The notes beneath the pieces were generated by a model. The model was not told where the DNA came from and searched no databases. It was given only the letters and a program-made list of their open reading frames with translations. The position numbers were made by a program, and so were the translations under genes. Shown here one piece after another: positions 25,001-32,760 of a DNA stretch of 41,742 nt. Every line of letters begins with the position of its first letter. Positions within the stretch are counted from its first letter, which is position 1. This stretch comes from CAYRUP01 sp964578975 (GTDB lineage Bacteria; Pseudomonadota; Gammaproteobacteria; DSM-16500), in the NCBI GenBank assembly GCA_964578975.1, contig CAZOFA010000008.1, positions 1-41,742 on the forward strand, read 5' to 3'.

Positions 25001-26221
25001 GGTAAAAAATATACGTACAAATCTTCCATCCAAGAAGAAATTGATCGTGATGCCGTATTACATGATGACATCATGCCGAATAAAGTATTAAGCGAATCTT
25101 GCCATAAACCTCAAGGAATTTTACTCACCGGTGCTTCTGGATTTTTAGGCATTTATTTATTACGTGAATTGTTAAAAAATACCGAAGCCAAAATTTACTG
25201 TCTGATTCGCAAAGGAAAGTTTGAAAGCATTGCCACACGCCTGATTAACAATATCGATCAATACGAATTGTCGAGTGAAATTTCCTTGGCGAATCGAAGG
25301 ATTGTCATGATTGAAAGTGATATTGGTCGCGATCAATTTGGCATCAATGTAGAACTTTACAATAATCTTGCTAGCAAAATTGATGTGATTTATCATTGCG
25401 GCGCACAAATTAATACGGTTTCATCGTATTCAAATTTACGCGCCAACAACGTACAAGGCACACTTGAAGTCATTAAATTTGCCTTAAAATATCATGATAA
25501 ACCCATCCATTATATTTCTACATTAGCTGCTGCAAATAAACGTGATGAAGAAGGTCATCTCATTGAAGATTTTTGTGATGCCAATGCGAGTCAATTAGTG
25601 GGTGGTTACACCATCAGCAAATGGGTTTCTGAACGCTTACTCACACAATTAAAAAATCGTGGCTTACCTATTTCTATTTACCGCTCGGGTTATATCTGGG
25701 GTCAATCAGATACCGGTATCACTACCATGAATGATAAATTACTTTTATTAATTAAAGGGTGCATACAATTAAAATATGCGCCGCGTTGGAATATTAAAGT
25801 AAGCGTTCTGCCTGTCGATTTTATAGCAAAGGCAATTGTGATGCTTTCAGCGCAAAATCCCGAGAAATCACATGTTTTTCACTTAGATCATCCAAAGGGA
25901 ATTATGTGGACGGATTTGATTTCATGGTTAAACAATTATGGATATCCCATTAAACTTTGTTCGCATCAAGAATGGATACAGCATTTAACGACCATCAAAC
26001 ATGACAATGCATTATTTCCATTTTTACCCCATTATCTCGCTCAAGACACCCCAAAAAAACCCGATATTATTGAAATGAAACACACCATGTGCGCACTTGA
26101 AAAAGCTAACATTCCATATCCTGAAATGGATGACACTTTATTACGTCTTTATTTGAAGTATCTCTGCGAAATCGGTTTCTTCCCCATGCCCGAAGGAAAA
26201 CGCAAACAGATTTATATTTAA
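22094..26221 (+). CDS. Reductase-terminated NRPS with a PilZ-like domain inside the adenylation domain
   Basis: The 1375-residue protein reads as a one-module NRPS (numbering from the ATG at 22094). Residues 17-265 look like only the C-terminal lobe of a condensation domain; HHxxxDG is absent. Adenylation spans about 279-890, with A3 YTSGTTGQPKG (427-437), A5 NIYGPAEAT, A7 FRTGDLVRW, A8 GRIDHQVKISGYRIELTEIE and A10 NGKVDW with Lys873. Between A8 and A10 lies a PilZ-like insert (731-827). The carrier domain has DNFFDLGGNS with Ser930. The thioester reductase domain (1008-1375) has TGASGFLG and YTISK (Tyr1172, Lys1176). The order half-C, A, T, R resembles fungal Lys2. The enzyme should activate an amino acid, load it and release it as aldehyde or alcohol. 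My reading of the specificity residues is D-T-C-D-K-G-I-I-E-K, which I cannot match to a substrate. The frame opens at 22031, but GAGGAG seven bases before 22094 decides the start. No phosphopantetheinyl transferase gene is in the window. Confidence 0.88.
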   Translation: MRTGKNTTKKRNNTGGYWQHLIENFPSHSKVWLEYFDTNSPDLDKKLHDDYFIEKITFERNTKASLKKFSRKYKISVCTVIHGIWGLLLNRYSTADDIMYGTAYFVKGTNEKKISVLKPILPVRSTIYEEETILTYFKEIQDELTKNQKNIKSFAKQAQENNLFNNLFRYLLLCPQKKSTRGKKTAIADLNPKQYPLVLVYDEKPTLKLELWCNGARFSHDSSTNLIEHFFIILNKIISDPDQLVTHYSILTSNEKRELLYEWSKTEYKRLHARKNECVHNLFTQQVKKTPNNLAIAHNETVMTYKQLDELSNQIAHLLIQRKIRYGDTIAVLMERSPLLIATMFAIFKIGAVYVPINPKYADENIKFIIEDSNTHLILVNHTQRIPKEDLYKTVVIDDSYASIKHFPTQLPLAKLDSNERYAYVIYTSGTTGQPKGVIIKHSSLINLTNWYRVCFDISPNDRASQFASQGFDTFFCETIPFLLTGASVHIANDSIKFTPIAFLNWLVEEKITICDLPTAYAQVLLNTPWPDKLNLRTLKLGGEMLAHYPTQSFSFDIWNIYGPAEATIEATYMKIYHANSIPDKKQKHAPPPIGRAIANSEVYVVDQHMELVPIGNVGELLIGGANLSAGYLNRPQLTHDKFVRNIFSNDPDAKVFRTGDLVRWLKDGNLEFVGRIDHQVKISGYRIELTEIETAINQFPDVNEVVVITKELANGEKTLIAYLVPNLDRIRIPYQERCLISINNTRYMQALTEDISKSGVAITGGTEELMIGQIIKLNFKLPGFSETEWLTGKVIWQHRQRAGIQFEETNKQKTLLQKSIEYFLSTHNLMETLHSAAAKRSLRSALKQKLPEYMVPTVFSTLSHLPLTFNGKVDWRLLPPPKDFEKLLERNYAEPRNETEKVIYDIWCDLLNHEKISIIDNFFDLGGNSQLVAELSVRILKKFNVAMPEKILFDIAFIPIMAEYIDSHGKKYTYKSSIQEEIDRDAVLHDDIMPNKVLSESCHKPQGILLTGASGFLGIYLLRELLKNTEAKIYCLIRKGKFESIATRLINNIDQYELSSEISLANRRIVMIESDIGRDQFGINVELYNNLASKIDVIYHCGAQINTVSSYSNLRANNVQGTLEVIKFALKYHDKPIHYISTLAAANKRDEEGHLIEDFCDANASQLVGGYTISKWVSERLLTQLKNRGLPISIYRSGYIWGQSDTGITTMNDKLLLLIKGCIQLKYAPRWNIKVSVLPVDFIAKAIVMLSAQNPEKSHVFHLDHPKGIMWTDLISWLNNYGYPIKLCSHQEWIQHLTTIKHDNALFPFLPHYLAQDTPKKPDIIEMKHTMCALEKANIPYPEMDDTLLRLYLKYLCEIGFFPMPEGKRKQIYI
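24284..24574 (+). other. PilZ-like domain-coding segment inserted between A8 and A10 of the NRPS
   Basis: The encoded residues 731-827 interrupt the small C-terminal subdomain after AYLVPNLD and before AAAKRSLRSALKQKLPEYMV. The insert runs RIPYQERCLISI, then TEDISKSGVAI, LMIGQIIKLNFKLPG, WLTGKVIWQHR and AGIQFEE. That order and spacing are those of PilZ: D755-x-S-x-x-G760 is intact, and the G-x-V-x-W...G-I-x-F end is clear. The other c-di-GMP motif, RxxxR, is imperfect (R730, R732 and R738 are present but not in exact spacing). Ligand binding is therefore plausible, not certain. Confidence 0.75.
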
Positions 26222-26301
26222 CAACTCTTGAAACTACGTTAGACTAATTGAGCAATAAATGATTTCCTCACTATGGATAATATGGATTATGGAGAATCGA
26301 T

Positions 26302-28041
26302 ATGAAGACATGGAAGTTGAAGAAGTTGTTTCAAGGATTAGCGCTTATCACCTGCATTTCACCCATCACAGTAAGTTTTGCCGCCCAAGATGAAATGGTC
26401 TGGGGAAAAGTCAACGATTATGGTTCATTATTAAAAAAATTCTCACTCAAACAAACTGTGCCAGTTCCAGCAGGATTACAGTTACCTCATTTAAGCACGA
26501 ATAATAGCTCGATTAACACGTTTGAATTTTTAAAAGGTCAAGTGGATCAGGAACAAATAAGTCATGCGCGTTATGATCAATATTATCGCGGATTACCAGT
26601 TTTTGGCTCACAAGTTATTTTTCATCGCGCAAAATCAAATACTATTATCACCGGTTCAGTCATTACGGGTATTGAGCGCGATGTCACAAATTTAAATGGC
26701 GCAATTTCACTTGAACAAGCGAAAAAAATTGCGGTGGGCACCAATTTCGTTGCGGATGGAATTAATAGCGAAAAAGTGATTTATTTCGATGCCGATGTAT
26801 CACCAAAAGCGCTGCTTGCCTATCATATTTCTTATTTAAGTCATGCTGCGAATGGACCCGCCATACCCTCCTATATTATCGATGCAAACAATGGGAAAAT
26901 ATTACAGCAATGGGATGCTTTACCCAGAGTTGAATCCGGGCAAGGTTTTGGTGGTGTGAGCGTTGATCGATTATCCTATCGCCCTGGCAAATTTCAATAT
27001 GGCACCTCACAACCCGGCGTTAATTCATTAGGCATGTTAGACATTCAAATCAGCCCCACGGAAGGTAAATGTACTTTTACGAATGATATCGTGAGAGTCA
27101 TCAATTTAAAAAATCAACGCGAAAAACAATTATCGTTTAATTTACCCTTCTCAAGTGCGGATGAAAAACGCTTTAACATAGTCGCTTTTTCTTATCCATG
27201 CACCGCTCCACTTTATGCAAATTTAAACGATGGCGGATTTGCACCAATCAATGATGGTTTATCACCCGTGAATGATGTGTCATATTTTGTGAACCAAACC
27301 ATAGCGATGTTAATGAAAGAATATAAAGTCGCAACCCCAGTGGGAAATTCATTACCGGTACGCATAATCACTCATGTGGGTCCAATGGATAATGCGTTTG
27401 CCTGCGGCCCCAGCTGTTTGCAAGAATCTGGGATCAATGGCCCACAACAAGTGGTATTTGGTAATGGCGGAAAAGAGTTTTCACCTTTAACCGATGGTGA
27501 TGGTGTCGCCCATGAATTTGCTCACTTAGTCACTGAACATTTTTCCGATTTAAAATATGAAAATCAATCTGGCGCTATCAATGAAGCATTTTCCGATATC
27601 ACTGGCGTCGCTATTCTGAGTTATCTACGTGATACGCTAGGATTTACTTGGTTCTGGGATGGAAAAGATTGGACGACAGGCCAAAGTATTGCGAAAGATG
27701 GCAAGCCAATGCGTTATTACAACAACCCACCCTTAGATGGTCATTCGATTGATAATGCGGCTAACTTTGTGCGTGGCATGGATGTGCATGATGCAAGTGG
27801 TGTGTATAACAAAATGTTTTATTTGTTAAGCACGACACCCGGTTGGTCGGTCAATAAAGCCTATCAAGTTGTGTTAGCGGCCAATATGGATTACTGGAGT
27901 CCGCGAACAAACTATCGCATGGGAGGTTGTGGTATTCTGCAAGCCACTCGTCAAAAAGGATATTCTGAACAAGATGTGCAAAATGTTTTTCAGAAAGTGG
28001 GAGTTCCGTTAAACTCTTGCAGAGTTACTGATATTAAGTAA
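26302..28041 (+). CDS. Secreted M4-family (thermolysin/ProA-like) zinc metalloprotease
   Basis: The 579-residue precursor has a signal peptide (to about residue 27, ...PITVSFAAQ) and an FTP/propeptide region to about 205 (YDQYYRGLPVFGSQVIF is typical). The catalytic domain follows. Zinc ligands are H404 and H408 in VAHEFAHLVTEH and E428 in GAINEAFSDITG. The proton-donor His is H496 in RGMDVHDASGVYNK. It should be autoprocessed and secreted, like Legionella ProA or Vibrio vibriolysin, and degrade proteins outside the cell. GGAG is well placed before the ATG at 26302. The gene follows the NRPS by 80 bases in the same direction but has room for its own promoter. Several Cys pairs in the mature part suggest disulfides. 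Confidence 0.9.
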   Translation: MKTWKLKKLFQGLALITCISPITVSFAAQDEMVWGKVNDYGSLLKKFSLKQTVPVPAGLQLPHLSTNNSSINTFEFLKGQVDQEQISHARYDQYYRGLPVFGSQVIFHRAKSNTIITGSVITGIERDVTNLNGAISLEQAKKIAVGTNFVADGINSEKVIYFDADVSPKALLAYHISYLSHAANGPAIPSYIIDANNGKILQQWDALPRVESGQGFGGVSVDRLSYRPGKFQYGTSQPGVNSLGMLDIQISPTEGKCTFTNDIVRVINLKNQREKQLSFNLPFSSADEKRFNIVAFSYPCTAPLYANLNDGGFAPINDGLSPVNDVSYFVNQTIAMLMKEYKVATPVGNSLPVRIITHVGPMDNAFACGPSCLQESGINGPQQVVFGNGGKEFSPLTDGDGVAHEFAHLVTEHFSDLKYENQSGAINEAFSDITGVAILSYLRDTLGFTWFWDGKDWTTGQSIAKDGKPMRYYNNPPLDGHSIDNAANFVRGMDVHDASGVYNKMFYLLSTTPGWSVNKAYQVVLAANMDYWSPRTNYRMGGCGILQATRQKGYSEQDVQNVFQKVGVPLNSCRVTDIK

Positions 28042-28052
28042 TTTATATCGCA

Positions 28053-28082
28053 AATCGGGCACGATTGCTCATGTGCCCGATT
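28053..28082. terminator. Hairpin between the convergent protease and dipeptidase genes
   Basis: AATCGGGCAC (28053-28062) and GTGCCCGATT (28073-28082) form a perfect 10-bp stem with a 10-base loop. The hairpin covers the last codons and stop of the reverse-strand dipeptidase gene. No U-run follows on either strand, so it may act only as a weak terminator or 3'-end stabiliser. Confidence 0.45.
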
Positions 28083-28743
28083 CACTCATCGCAGCAGTAA
28101 TTTCAATATCGATCGGGGTATCAATCAAACGTTCTTGAAATTCAAAATGCCAATACTCTTTGACATAAGGTTTAAAGCCAACTTGTTGCATTGTGGTTGA
28201 TAAAATTTGTCGATGATTAAATGCAGCTTTTCCAATGTCATCTTCAGTTGCGGTGGTATGAGAAAGTTCACCAAAAAAATCAAAGCATGCGCCCATATCC
28301 AGCAATTGATTATTGTTAAGATCAATCAGCGTGAGATCAATTGTATCGCCATAACAATGATTTGACACTTTAGCGGCGACATAACCCAATTGCGACAGTT
28401 GGCTTTTTTCAAGATGAGGATAATGAATATTTTTGCGTGTGAGTTCATACTCATCTTGCACCGGTGAATTCATCCATGTCGCAAAATCACGTACCGCACG
28501 CAAAGGTCGATAACCATCAAACACAAATAATCCTAATTGTTGTTGATTTAACATCGTTTGCACTTGGCATAATGCATCCGCTGCGTTTTTTGCCATGAGA
28601 CAAATATGGCTGGCGTCAGCATGATAGCCTTGCACAATTCGCCCTAAAAAATTTTCTGATGTGGCGTAAGCTAATTTGCATTGAATGGGATGATCGCAAC
28701 GAGTCTCACTCAGTTTTATTAAATTCACTAATTGATTATTCAT
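28069..28743 (-). CDS. VanX/DdpX-type D-Ala-D-Ala dipeptidase
   Basis: The 224-residue protein carries the M15D zinc-dipeptidase residues. FDGYRPLRAVRDF contains the active-site Arg (R79). SNHCYGDTIDLTL (127-139) supplies H129 and D136, and VKEYWHFEF (194-202) supplies E196 and H199. The spacing matches VanX closely. The family cleaves D-alanyl-D-alanine. With no vanH, vanA or sensor genes beside it, a role in peptidoglycan recycling or D-Ala use is more likely than glycopeptide resistance. No signal peptide is seen, so it is cytoplasmic. It converges on the protease gene. Confidence 0.88.
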   Translation of the reverse strand: MNNQLVNLIKLSETRCDHPIQCKLAYATSENFLGRIVQGYHADASHICLMAKNAADALCQVQTMLNQQQLGLFVFDGYRPLRAVRDFATWMNSPVQDEYELTRKNIHYPHLEKSQLSQLGYVAAKVSNHCYGDTIDLTLIDLNNNQLLDMGACFDFFGELSHTTATEDDIGKAAFNHRQILSTTMQQVGFKPYVKEYWHFEFQERLIDTPIDIEITAAMSESGT

Positions 28744-28836
28744 AGTATTTGTTCTCTTATTATCTTATTATTGTAAACGCTTTCTATCGGACGCAGTATT
28801 TTAACAAATTCCAACACGGATAGGAGAAATAATTTT

Positions 28837-29853
28837 ATGTTTCACAGTGAAACCCCTCTTGAAATAGCGGCAGAAGCAGGTGATATCGAAACAGTTCGCA
28901 AATTAGAATTAGAGGCTGAACAAAAACAAGAGTTTAAAAAAGAAGAACAAACGCGTGCATTGATATTTGCCACTATTGCCGGTCATTTAGAAGTAGTAAA
29001 AGAAATACTATCTCACGGTGAGGTAGAGACAAGACATGATGTTATTCGTATTTTTGCTGCTTGTATTCATCCGAGTGAAGTCAAAGGTCAAATGTTTAGT
29101 ATTCATGAGGCGCTTCTTTTCGCTGTGACTGAAAATCACTTAGCAATTGTACAACTGCTCATGGAAAAAGGTGCCGGACAAAATGTAAGAAACGAATATA
29201 CGCTATTAATGGAAGCGGCTCGTCGCAGTTACATCAACATAGTGAAGCAACTACTTACTTGCGCGGAAATAGCTAAAACGGTGAATGAGAGACGAGCAAA
29301 TGGCGATAAAGAAACTGCTCTTATATTCGCTGCAGAAGTCTATTATAAAAATGATAAAAATGGGTTTGATTCAGTTGCTGTGATTGAGGAGTTATTAGAT
29401 AAAGGTGCACTCATTGATGTGCAAACGGAGTGGGGTTATACCCCCTTGATGAAGGCTGCTGAAAATAATCGCCTTCATAACGTAGAAGTATTGCTGAGAC
29501 ATGGTGCCAGGGTTGATCTAAGAACTAAAACTACTACAGCGGGTGAGACAGCTCTTAGCTTAGCTGTTAAAAATGGTCATGCCGCCGTGGTGGGTAAATT
29601 ATTAGATTATCACGCACCGATTGATGCTGATATTGCTGAGCATGCATTAGTGAAAACATATCTTAAAAACAAGAAATCTTTTTCTAGTCTAATAAAATCT
29701 ATTACTCAACCCAAACCTGACGAACATAAAAATCCCGTCACTGCATGCCCGCAGACAAAATTTCAGGCTAGCAGACCCAAGAGAATGCCAAAGCTCAATA
29801 ACCAAAACCAACAGACAGCAAATACAGCGAATAGAAATGGTTTTACGAGGTAA
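28837..29853 (+). CDS. Ankyrin-repeat protein, 338 aa, candidate effector
   Basis: The protein is built almost entirely of ankyrin repeats from residue 3 to about 270. Units include TPLEIAAEAGDIETVRKLEL, RALIFATIAGHLEVVKEIL, EALLFAVTENHLAIVQLLME, TLLMEAARRSYINIVKQLL, TALIFAAEVYYKNDKNGFDS (an irregular unit with an insertion), TPLMKAAENNRLHNVEVLL and TALSLAVKNGHAAVVGKLL. About 60 polar residues follow (rich in Lys, Pro, Asn and Gln), ending NTANRNGFTR. It mediates protein-protein contacts. A secreted effector role is inferred from the context of several such proteins in the window. A clear AGGAG ribosome-binding site precedes the ATG. No signal peptide is present. Confidence 0.85.
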   Translation: MFHSETPLEIAAEAGDIETVRKLELEAEQKQEFKKEEQTRALIFATIAGHLEVVKEILSHGEVETRHDVIRIFAACIHPSEVKGQMFSIHEALLFAVTENHLAIVQLLMEKGAGQNVRNEYTLLMEAARRSYINIVKQLLTCAEIAKTVNERRANGDKETALIFAAEVYYKNDKNGFDSVAVIEELLDKGALIDVQTEWGYTPLMKAAENNRLHNVEVLLRHGARVDLRTKTTTAGETALSLAVKNGHAAVVGKLLDYHAPIDADIAEHALVKTYLKNKKSFSSLIKSITQPKPDEHKNPVTACPQTKFQASRPKRMPKLNNQNQQTANTANRNGFTR

Positions 29854-29895
29854 ATGTTGTCAACCTGTCACTCCTTTACTGTCCGGTAAATCGGT

Positions 29896-29918
29896 ACCAC
29901 GTCGTCCCGCGACGTGGT
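29896..29918. terminator. GC-rich hairpin between convergent ankyrin and ligA genes
   Basis: ACCACGTCG (29896-29904) and CGACGTGGT (29910-29918) form a perfect 9-bp stem with loop TCCCG, followed by TTATTTC on the forward strand. It lies between two converging genes. The 14-base word CACGTCGTCCCGCG at 29898-29911 recurs at 41697-41710, so it may derive from a dispersed repeat family reused as a terminator. Confidence 0.55.
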
Positions 29919-29923
29919 TTATT

Positions 29924-31957
29924 TCACTCGGGGTGAAAACCGCTTAATAAATCCAAAAACTGTTTCTCATCCAAAATAGCAACGCCTAATTTTTCCGCTT
30001 TCGCTAATTTCGAACCCGCGTCCGCGCCCACCACCACATAACTCGTTTTATTCGACACACTGCCGGTGACTTTTGCGCCTAAACTTTCTAGTCGCGCTTT
30101 CGCCTCATCCCGTGACATTTCATTCAGCGTACCGGTTAAAACAAATGTTTTTCCGGCTAACGGCAAGTCTTGCTGTGTCACTTGAATTATTTTCCAATGC
30201 ACCCCGGCTTTTAATAATTGATCAATCACATTCCGATTATGTTTTACCGCAAAGAATGCAATAATATGCATCGCGACAACTGGCCCGATGTCGGCAATCG
30301 TTTGCAATTCTTCTTCATTAGTTGCAAGCAGAGGCGATAAATCACCAAAAAAATTCGCCAGTGATTTCGCTGTCGCTTCACCCACTTCACGAATTCCCAA
30401 GGCATAAATAAAACGCGCCAATGTCGTCTCTTTACTTTTCTCTAACGCATCCAATAAATTTTGCGCGGATTTTTCTGCCATACGCGGCAACTCCGCTAAT
30501 GCATTCAATTTCAAAGAATACAAATCTGCGACATTTTCTATTAAATTATTTTCCACTAACTGATCGACAATTTTATCGCCCAACCCTTCAACATCCATCG
30601 CGCGTCGCGACGCAAAATGCTTAATCCCTTCCTTGCGTTGCGCGGGACAAACTAATCCGCCACTGCAACGCGCGACCGCCTCACCCTCAATTTGTTCGAT
30701 TTTGGAATGACAAACCGGGCAATTGGGCGGCAAGTGAATCGTTTTTGCGTGACGTGGACGATGCTGGGTTAATACCGAAACAATTTCCGGAATGACATCG
30801 CCTGCGCGCCGCACAATGACCGTATCACCAATGCGAATATCTTTACGTTTTACTTCATCCATATTGTGCAACGTCGCATTACTCACAGTCACGCCGCTCA
30901 CAAACACGGGCTGTAAACGCGCAACCGGTGTTAATGCACCCGTACGCCCTACTTGAAATTCGACCGATTCAATTTGCGTTTGAACTTCTTCCGCCGGAAA
31001 TTTATGCGCGATGGCAAAACGTGGCGCGCGTGACACATAACCTAACTTTTTTTGTAGTTCAATGTCGTTAACTTTATACACCACACCATCAATTTCGTAC
31101 GGTAAATTCTTACGTTTTTGCAACATGGCAGCATGATATTTCAAACAATCTTGAATGTTATTCACGATTTTAATTTCAGGATTCACACGCAATCCCCATT
31201 TTTTCAGTGCCGCCAACATTTTAAAATGCGAATCAGGTAAATGACCGCCTTTCACCACGCCCACACCATAACAAAAAATTTCTAACGGTCTGGATGCCGT
31301 AATTTGTGGATTGAGTTGTCGCACACTACCTGCCGCTGCATTGCGGGGATTCACAAAAACTTTATCGCCAGTTTTTTCCGCTCGCGCATTTAATTCGTTA
31401 AATCCTTGTTTTGGCATGTACACTTCGCCACGCACTTCTAAAATGTCTGGATAATCATCACCACGTAAATGCAATGGCACCATGGGAATCGTCCGAATAT
31501 TACTGGTAATATCTTCACCCATCGCACCATCACCGCGCGTGGCCGCAACCGCCAAGACGCCATGTTTATAAATCATTGTTACTGCCAAACCATCAAGCTT
31601 TGGCTCACAAGCGTATTCAATAGCCTCGTTATGCGCTAAACGTTGTTGTATGCGCTGATTAAACTGTAAAACATCTTCATCGGAAAAAGCATTTTCCAAC
31701 GACAGCATCGGCACTTGATGCTCGACTTCATCAAATTGTTTGAGTGGCGTGGCACCGACGCGTTGAGTCGGTGAATCCGATGTAATCAGATGAGGATGAT
31801 CTTCCTCAATTTTTTTGAGTGCTTGAAATAATTTATCAAACTCCGCATCGGAAATACTGGGATTATCCAATATGTAATAACGATAATTATGCTCGTTAAT
31901 TTCGTCGCGAAGCTTTTGAACCTGCTCTTCTACCTTTAGATTAAACTTTACTGTCAT
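29924..31957 (-). CDS. ligA: NAD-dependent DNA ligase LigA
   Basis: The 677-residue protein shows all LigA parts. Domain Ia is at the start (NEHNYRYYILDNPSISDAEF). The adenylation domain has the nucleophile K120 in CEPKLDGLA. An OB-fold follows, then a four-cysteine zinc finger (CPVCHSK...ARCSGGLVCPAQ), helix-hairpin-helix repeats, and a BRCT domain from about 595 (LAGKTFVLTGTLNEM). It seals nicks in replication and repair. Its ATG overlaps the end of zipA by 17 bases, and smc-zipA-ligA is a conserved gammaproteobacterial order. Confidence 0.97.
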   Translation of the reverse strand: MTVKFNLKVEEQVQKLRDEINEHNYRYYILDNPSISDAEFDKLFQALKKIEEDHPHLITSDSPTQRVGATPLKQFDEVEHQVPMLSLENAFSDEDVLQFNQRIQQRLAHNEAIEYACEPKLDGLAVTMIYKHGVLAVAATRGDGAMGEDITSNIRTIPMVPLHLRGDDYPDILEVRGEVYMPKQGFNELNARAEKTGDKVFVNPRNAAAGSVRQLNPQITASRPLEIFCYGVGVVKGGHLPDSHFKMLAALKKWGLRVNPEIKIVNNIQDCLKYHAAMLQKRKNLPYEIDGVVYKVNDIELQKKLGYVSRAPRFAIAHKFPAEEVQTQIESVEFQVGRTGALTPVARLQPVFVSGVTVSNATLHNMDEVKRKDIRIGDTVIVRRAGDVIPEIVSVLTQHRPRHAKTIHLPPNCPVCHSKIEQIEGEAVARCSGGLVCPAQRKEGIKHFASRRAMDVEGLGDKIVDQLVENNLIENVADLYSLKLNALAELPRMAEKSAQNLLDALEKSKETTLARFIYALGIREVGEATAKSLANFFGDLSPLLATNEEELQTIADIGPVVAMHIIAFFAVKHNRNVIDQLLKAGVHWKIIQVTQQDLPLAGKTFVLTGTLNEMSRDEAKARLESLGAKVTGSVSNKTSYVVVGADAGSKLAKAEKLGVAILDEKQFLDLLSGFHPE

Positions 31958-32747
31958 ATTTTGCGGATGTTTTATATTGCATTATTTTTTGCTGATATTG
32001 CCAAACCTTTTTTTCATTCCACGGTGTGCGTGGATCTGCACGTAATTCGCCTTCCAGGTCTTCTGCTAAACGCTCAGCCGTTTCCAACATTAATCGAAAT
32101 GCATTTTGTGGATCAAAAAGGCGTGCAATATCCATAAAAAAGACTAGACCCGTACAAGAAAAATCGCCCATATTATTTAAATCAAAATCACCTGGTTTAT
32201 TCGCAGACGCGAGACTAAAAAGCGTCGTCTTCCCAGTCATGGTTTGCTGATAATAATGAAAAATATTCATTTCACCGTATTGCAATCCAGCCGTCGTAAT
32301 CGCTTGCAATAAATCATATGACGCAAAACGATTATTTGGTTTCGCCATCACGCTCATAATCAATAAACTATCTTGCGAGGCTGCCGAGTGTACTGGTTTT
32401 ACCGGTTTTTCAATCACAGCTTCGGGCTCAGCCATTTCATGTGGCGTTTCATTTTCACTGAAGTCAGTGAGTGTCGATGCGGGTTCATCGATTTCAACGG
32501 GCGTTTCAATGAATGCATGGTGCGTCGAAGTGACGGTATTTTCGAGATGATCATCGCGCATATCAAGATGCGTTAATTCATTTGAATCATGTCCCAACAC
32601 AAACTCAGAATCATCGGCGTTTTTTTCATTGAATCCCGTCATTTCAGCCATACAATTTTTTTTAGATTTATACCAATGATCAAACACGATAAAAATTAAT
32701 ACCACGATCGCCGCTGATAACAAACCAAAACCTAAATAAACATCCAT
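31941..32747 (-). CDS. zipA: Cell division protein ZipA
   Basis: The 268-residue protein begins with a single membrane anchor (GFGLLSAAIVVLIFIVF) and a short basic stretch. A long acidic linker follows (about 35-120, rich in Glu, Asp, Thr and Pro). The ZipA C-terminal FtsZ-binding domain starts near 125 with LLIMSVMAKPNNRFASYDLL, then GLQYGEMNIFHYY and FSLASANKPGDFDL. ZipA tethers FtsZ to the inner membrane. GGAG precedes the ATG. It sits 13 bases after smc and overlaps ligA, as expected for the group. Confidence 0.93.
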   Translation of the reverse strand: MDVYLGFGLLSAAIVVLIFIVFDHWYKSKKNCMAEMTGFNEKNADDSEFVLGHDSNELTHLDMRDDHLENTVTSTHHAFIETPVEIDEPASTLTDFSENETPHEMAEPEAVIEKPVKPVHSAASQDSLLIMSVMAKPNNRFASYDLLQAITTAGLQYGEMNIFHYYQQTMTGKTTLFSLASANKPGDFDLNNMGDFSCTGLVFFMDIARLFDPQNAFRLMLETAERLAEDLEGELRADPRTPWNEKKVWQYQQKIMQYKTSAKYDSKV

Positions 32748-32760
32748 GCTGCTTATTCTC

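Noticed and set aside
28069..28743. Glycopeptide resistance gene cluster (vanX)
   Set aside because: Only the dipeptidase is present. No vanH, vanA or regulatory genes lie beside it, so a resistance operon is not supported.
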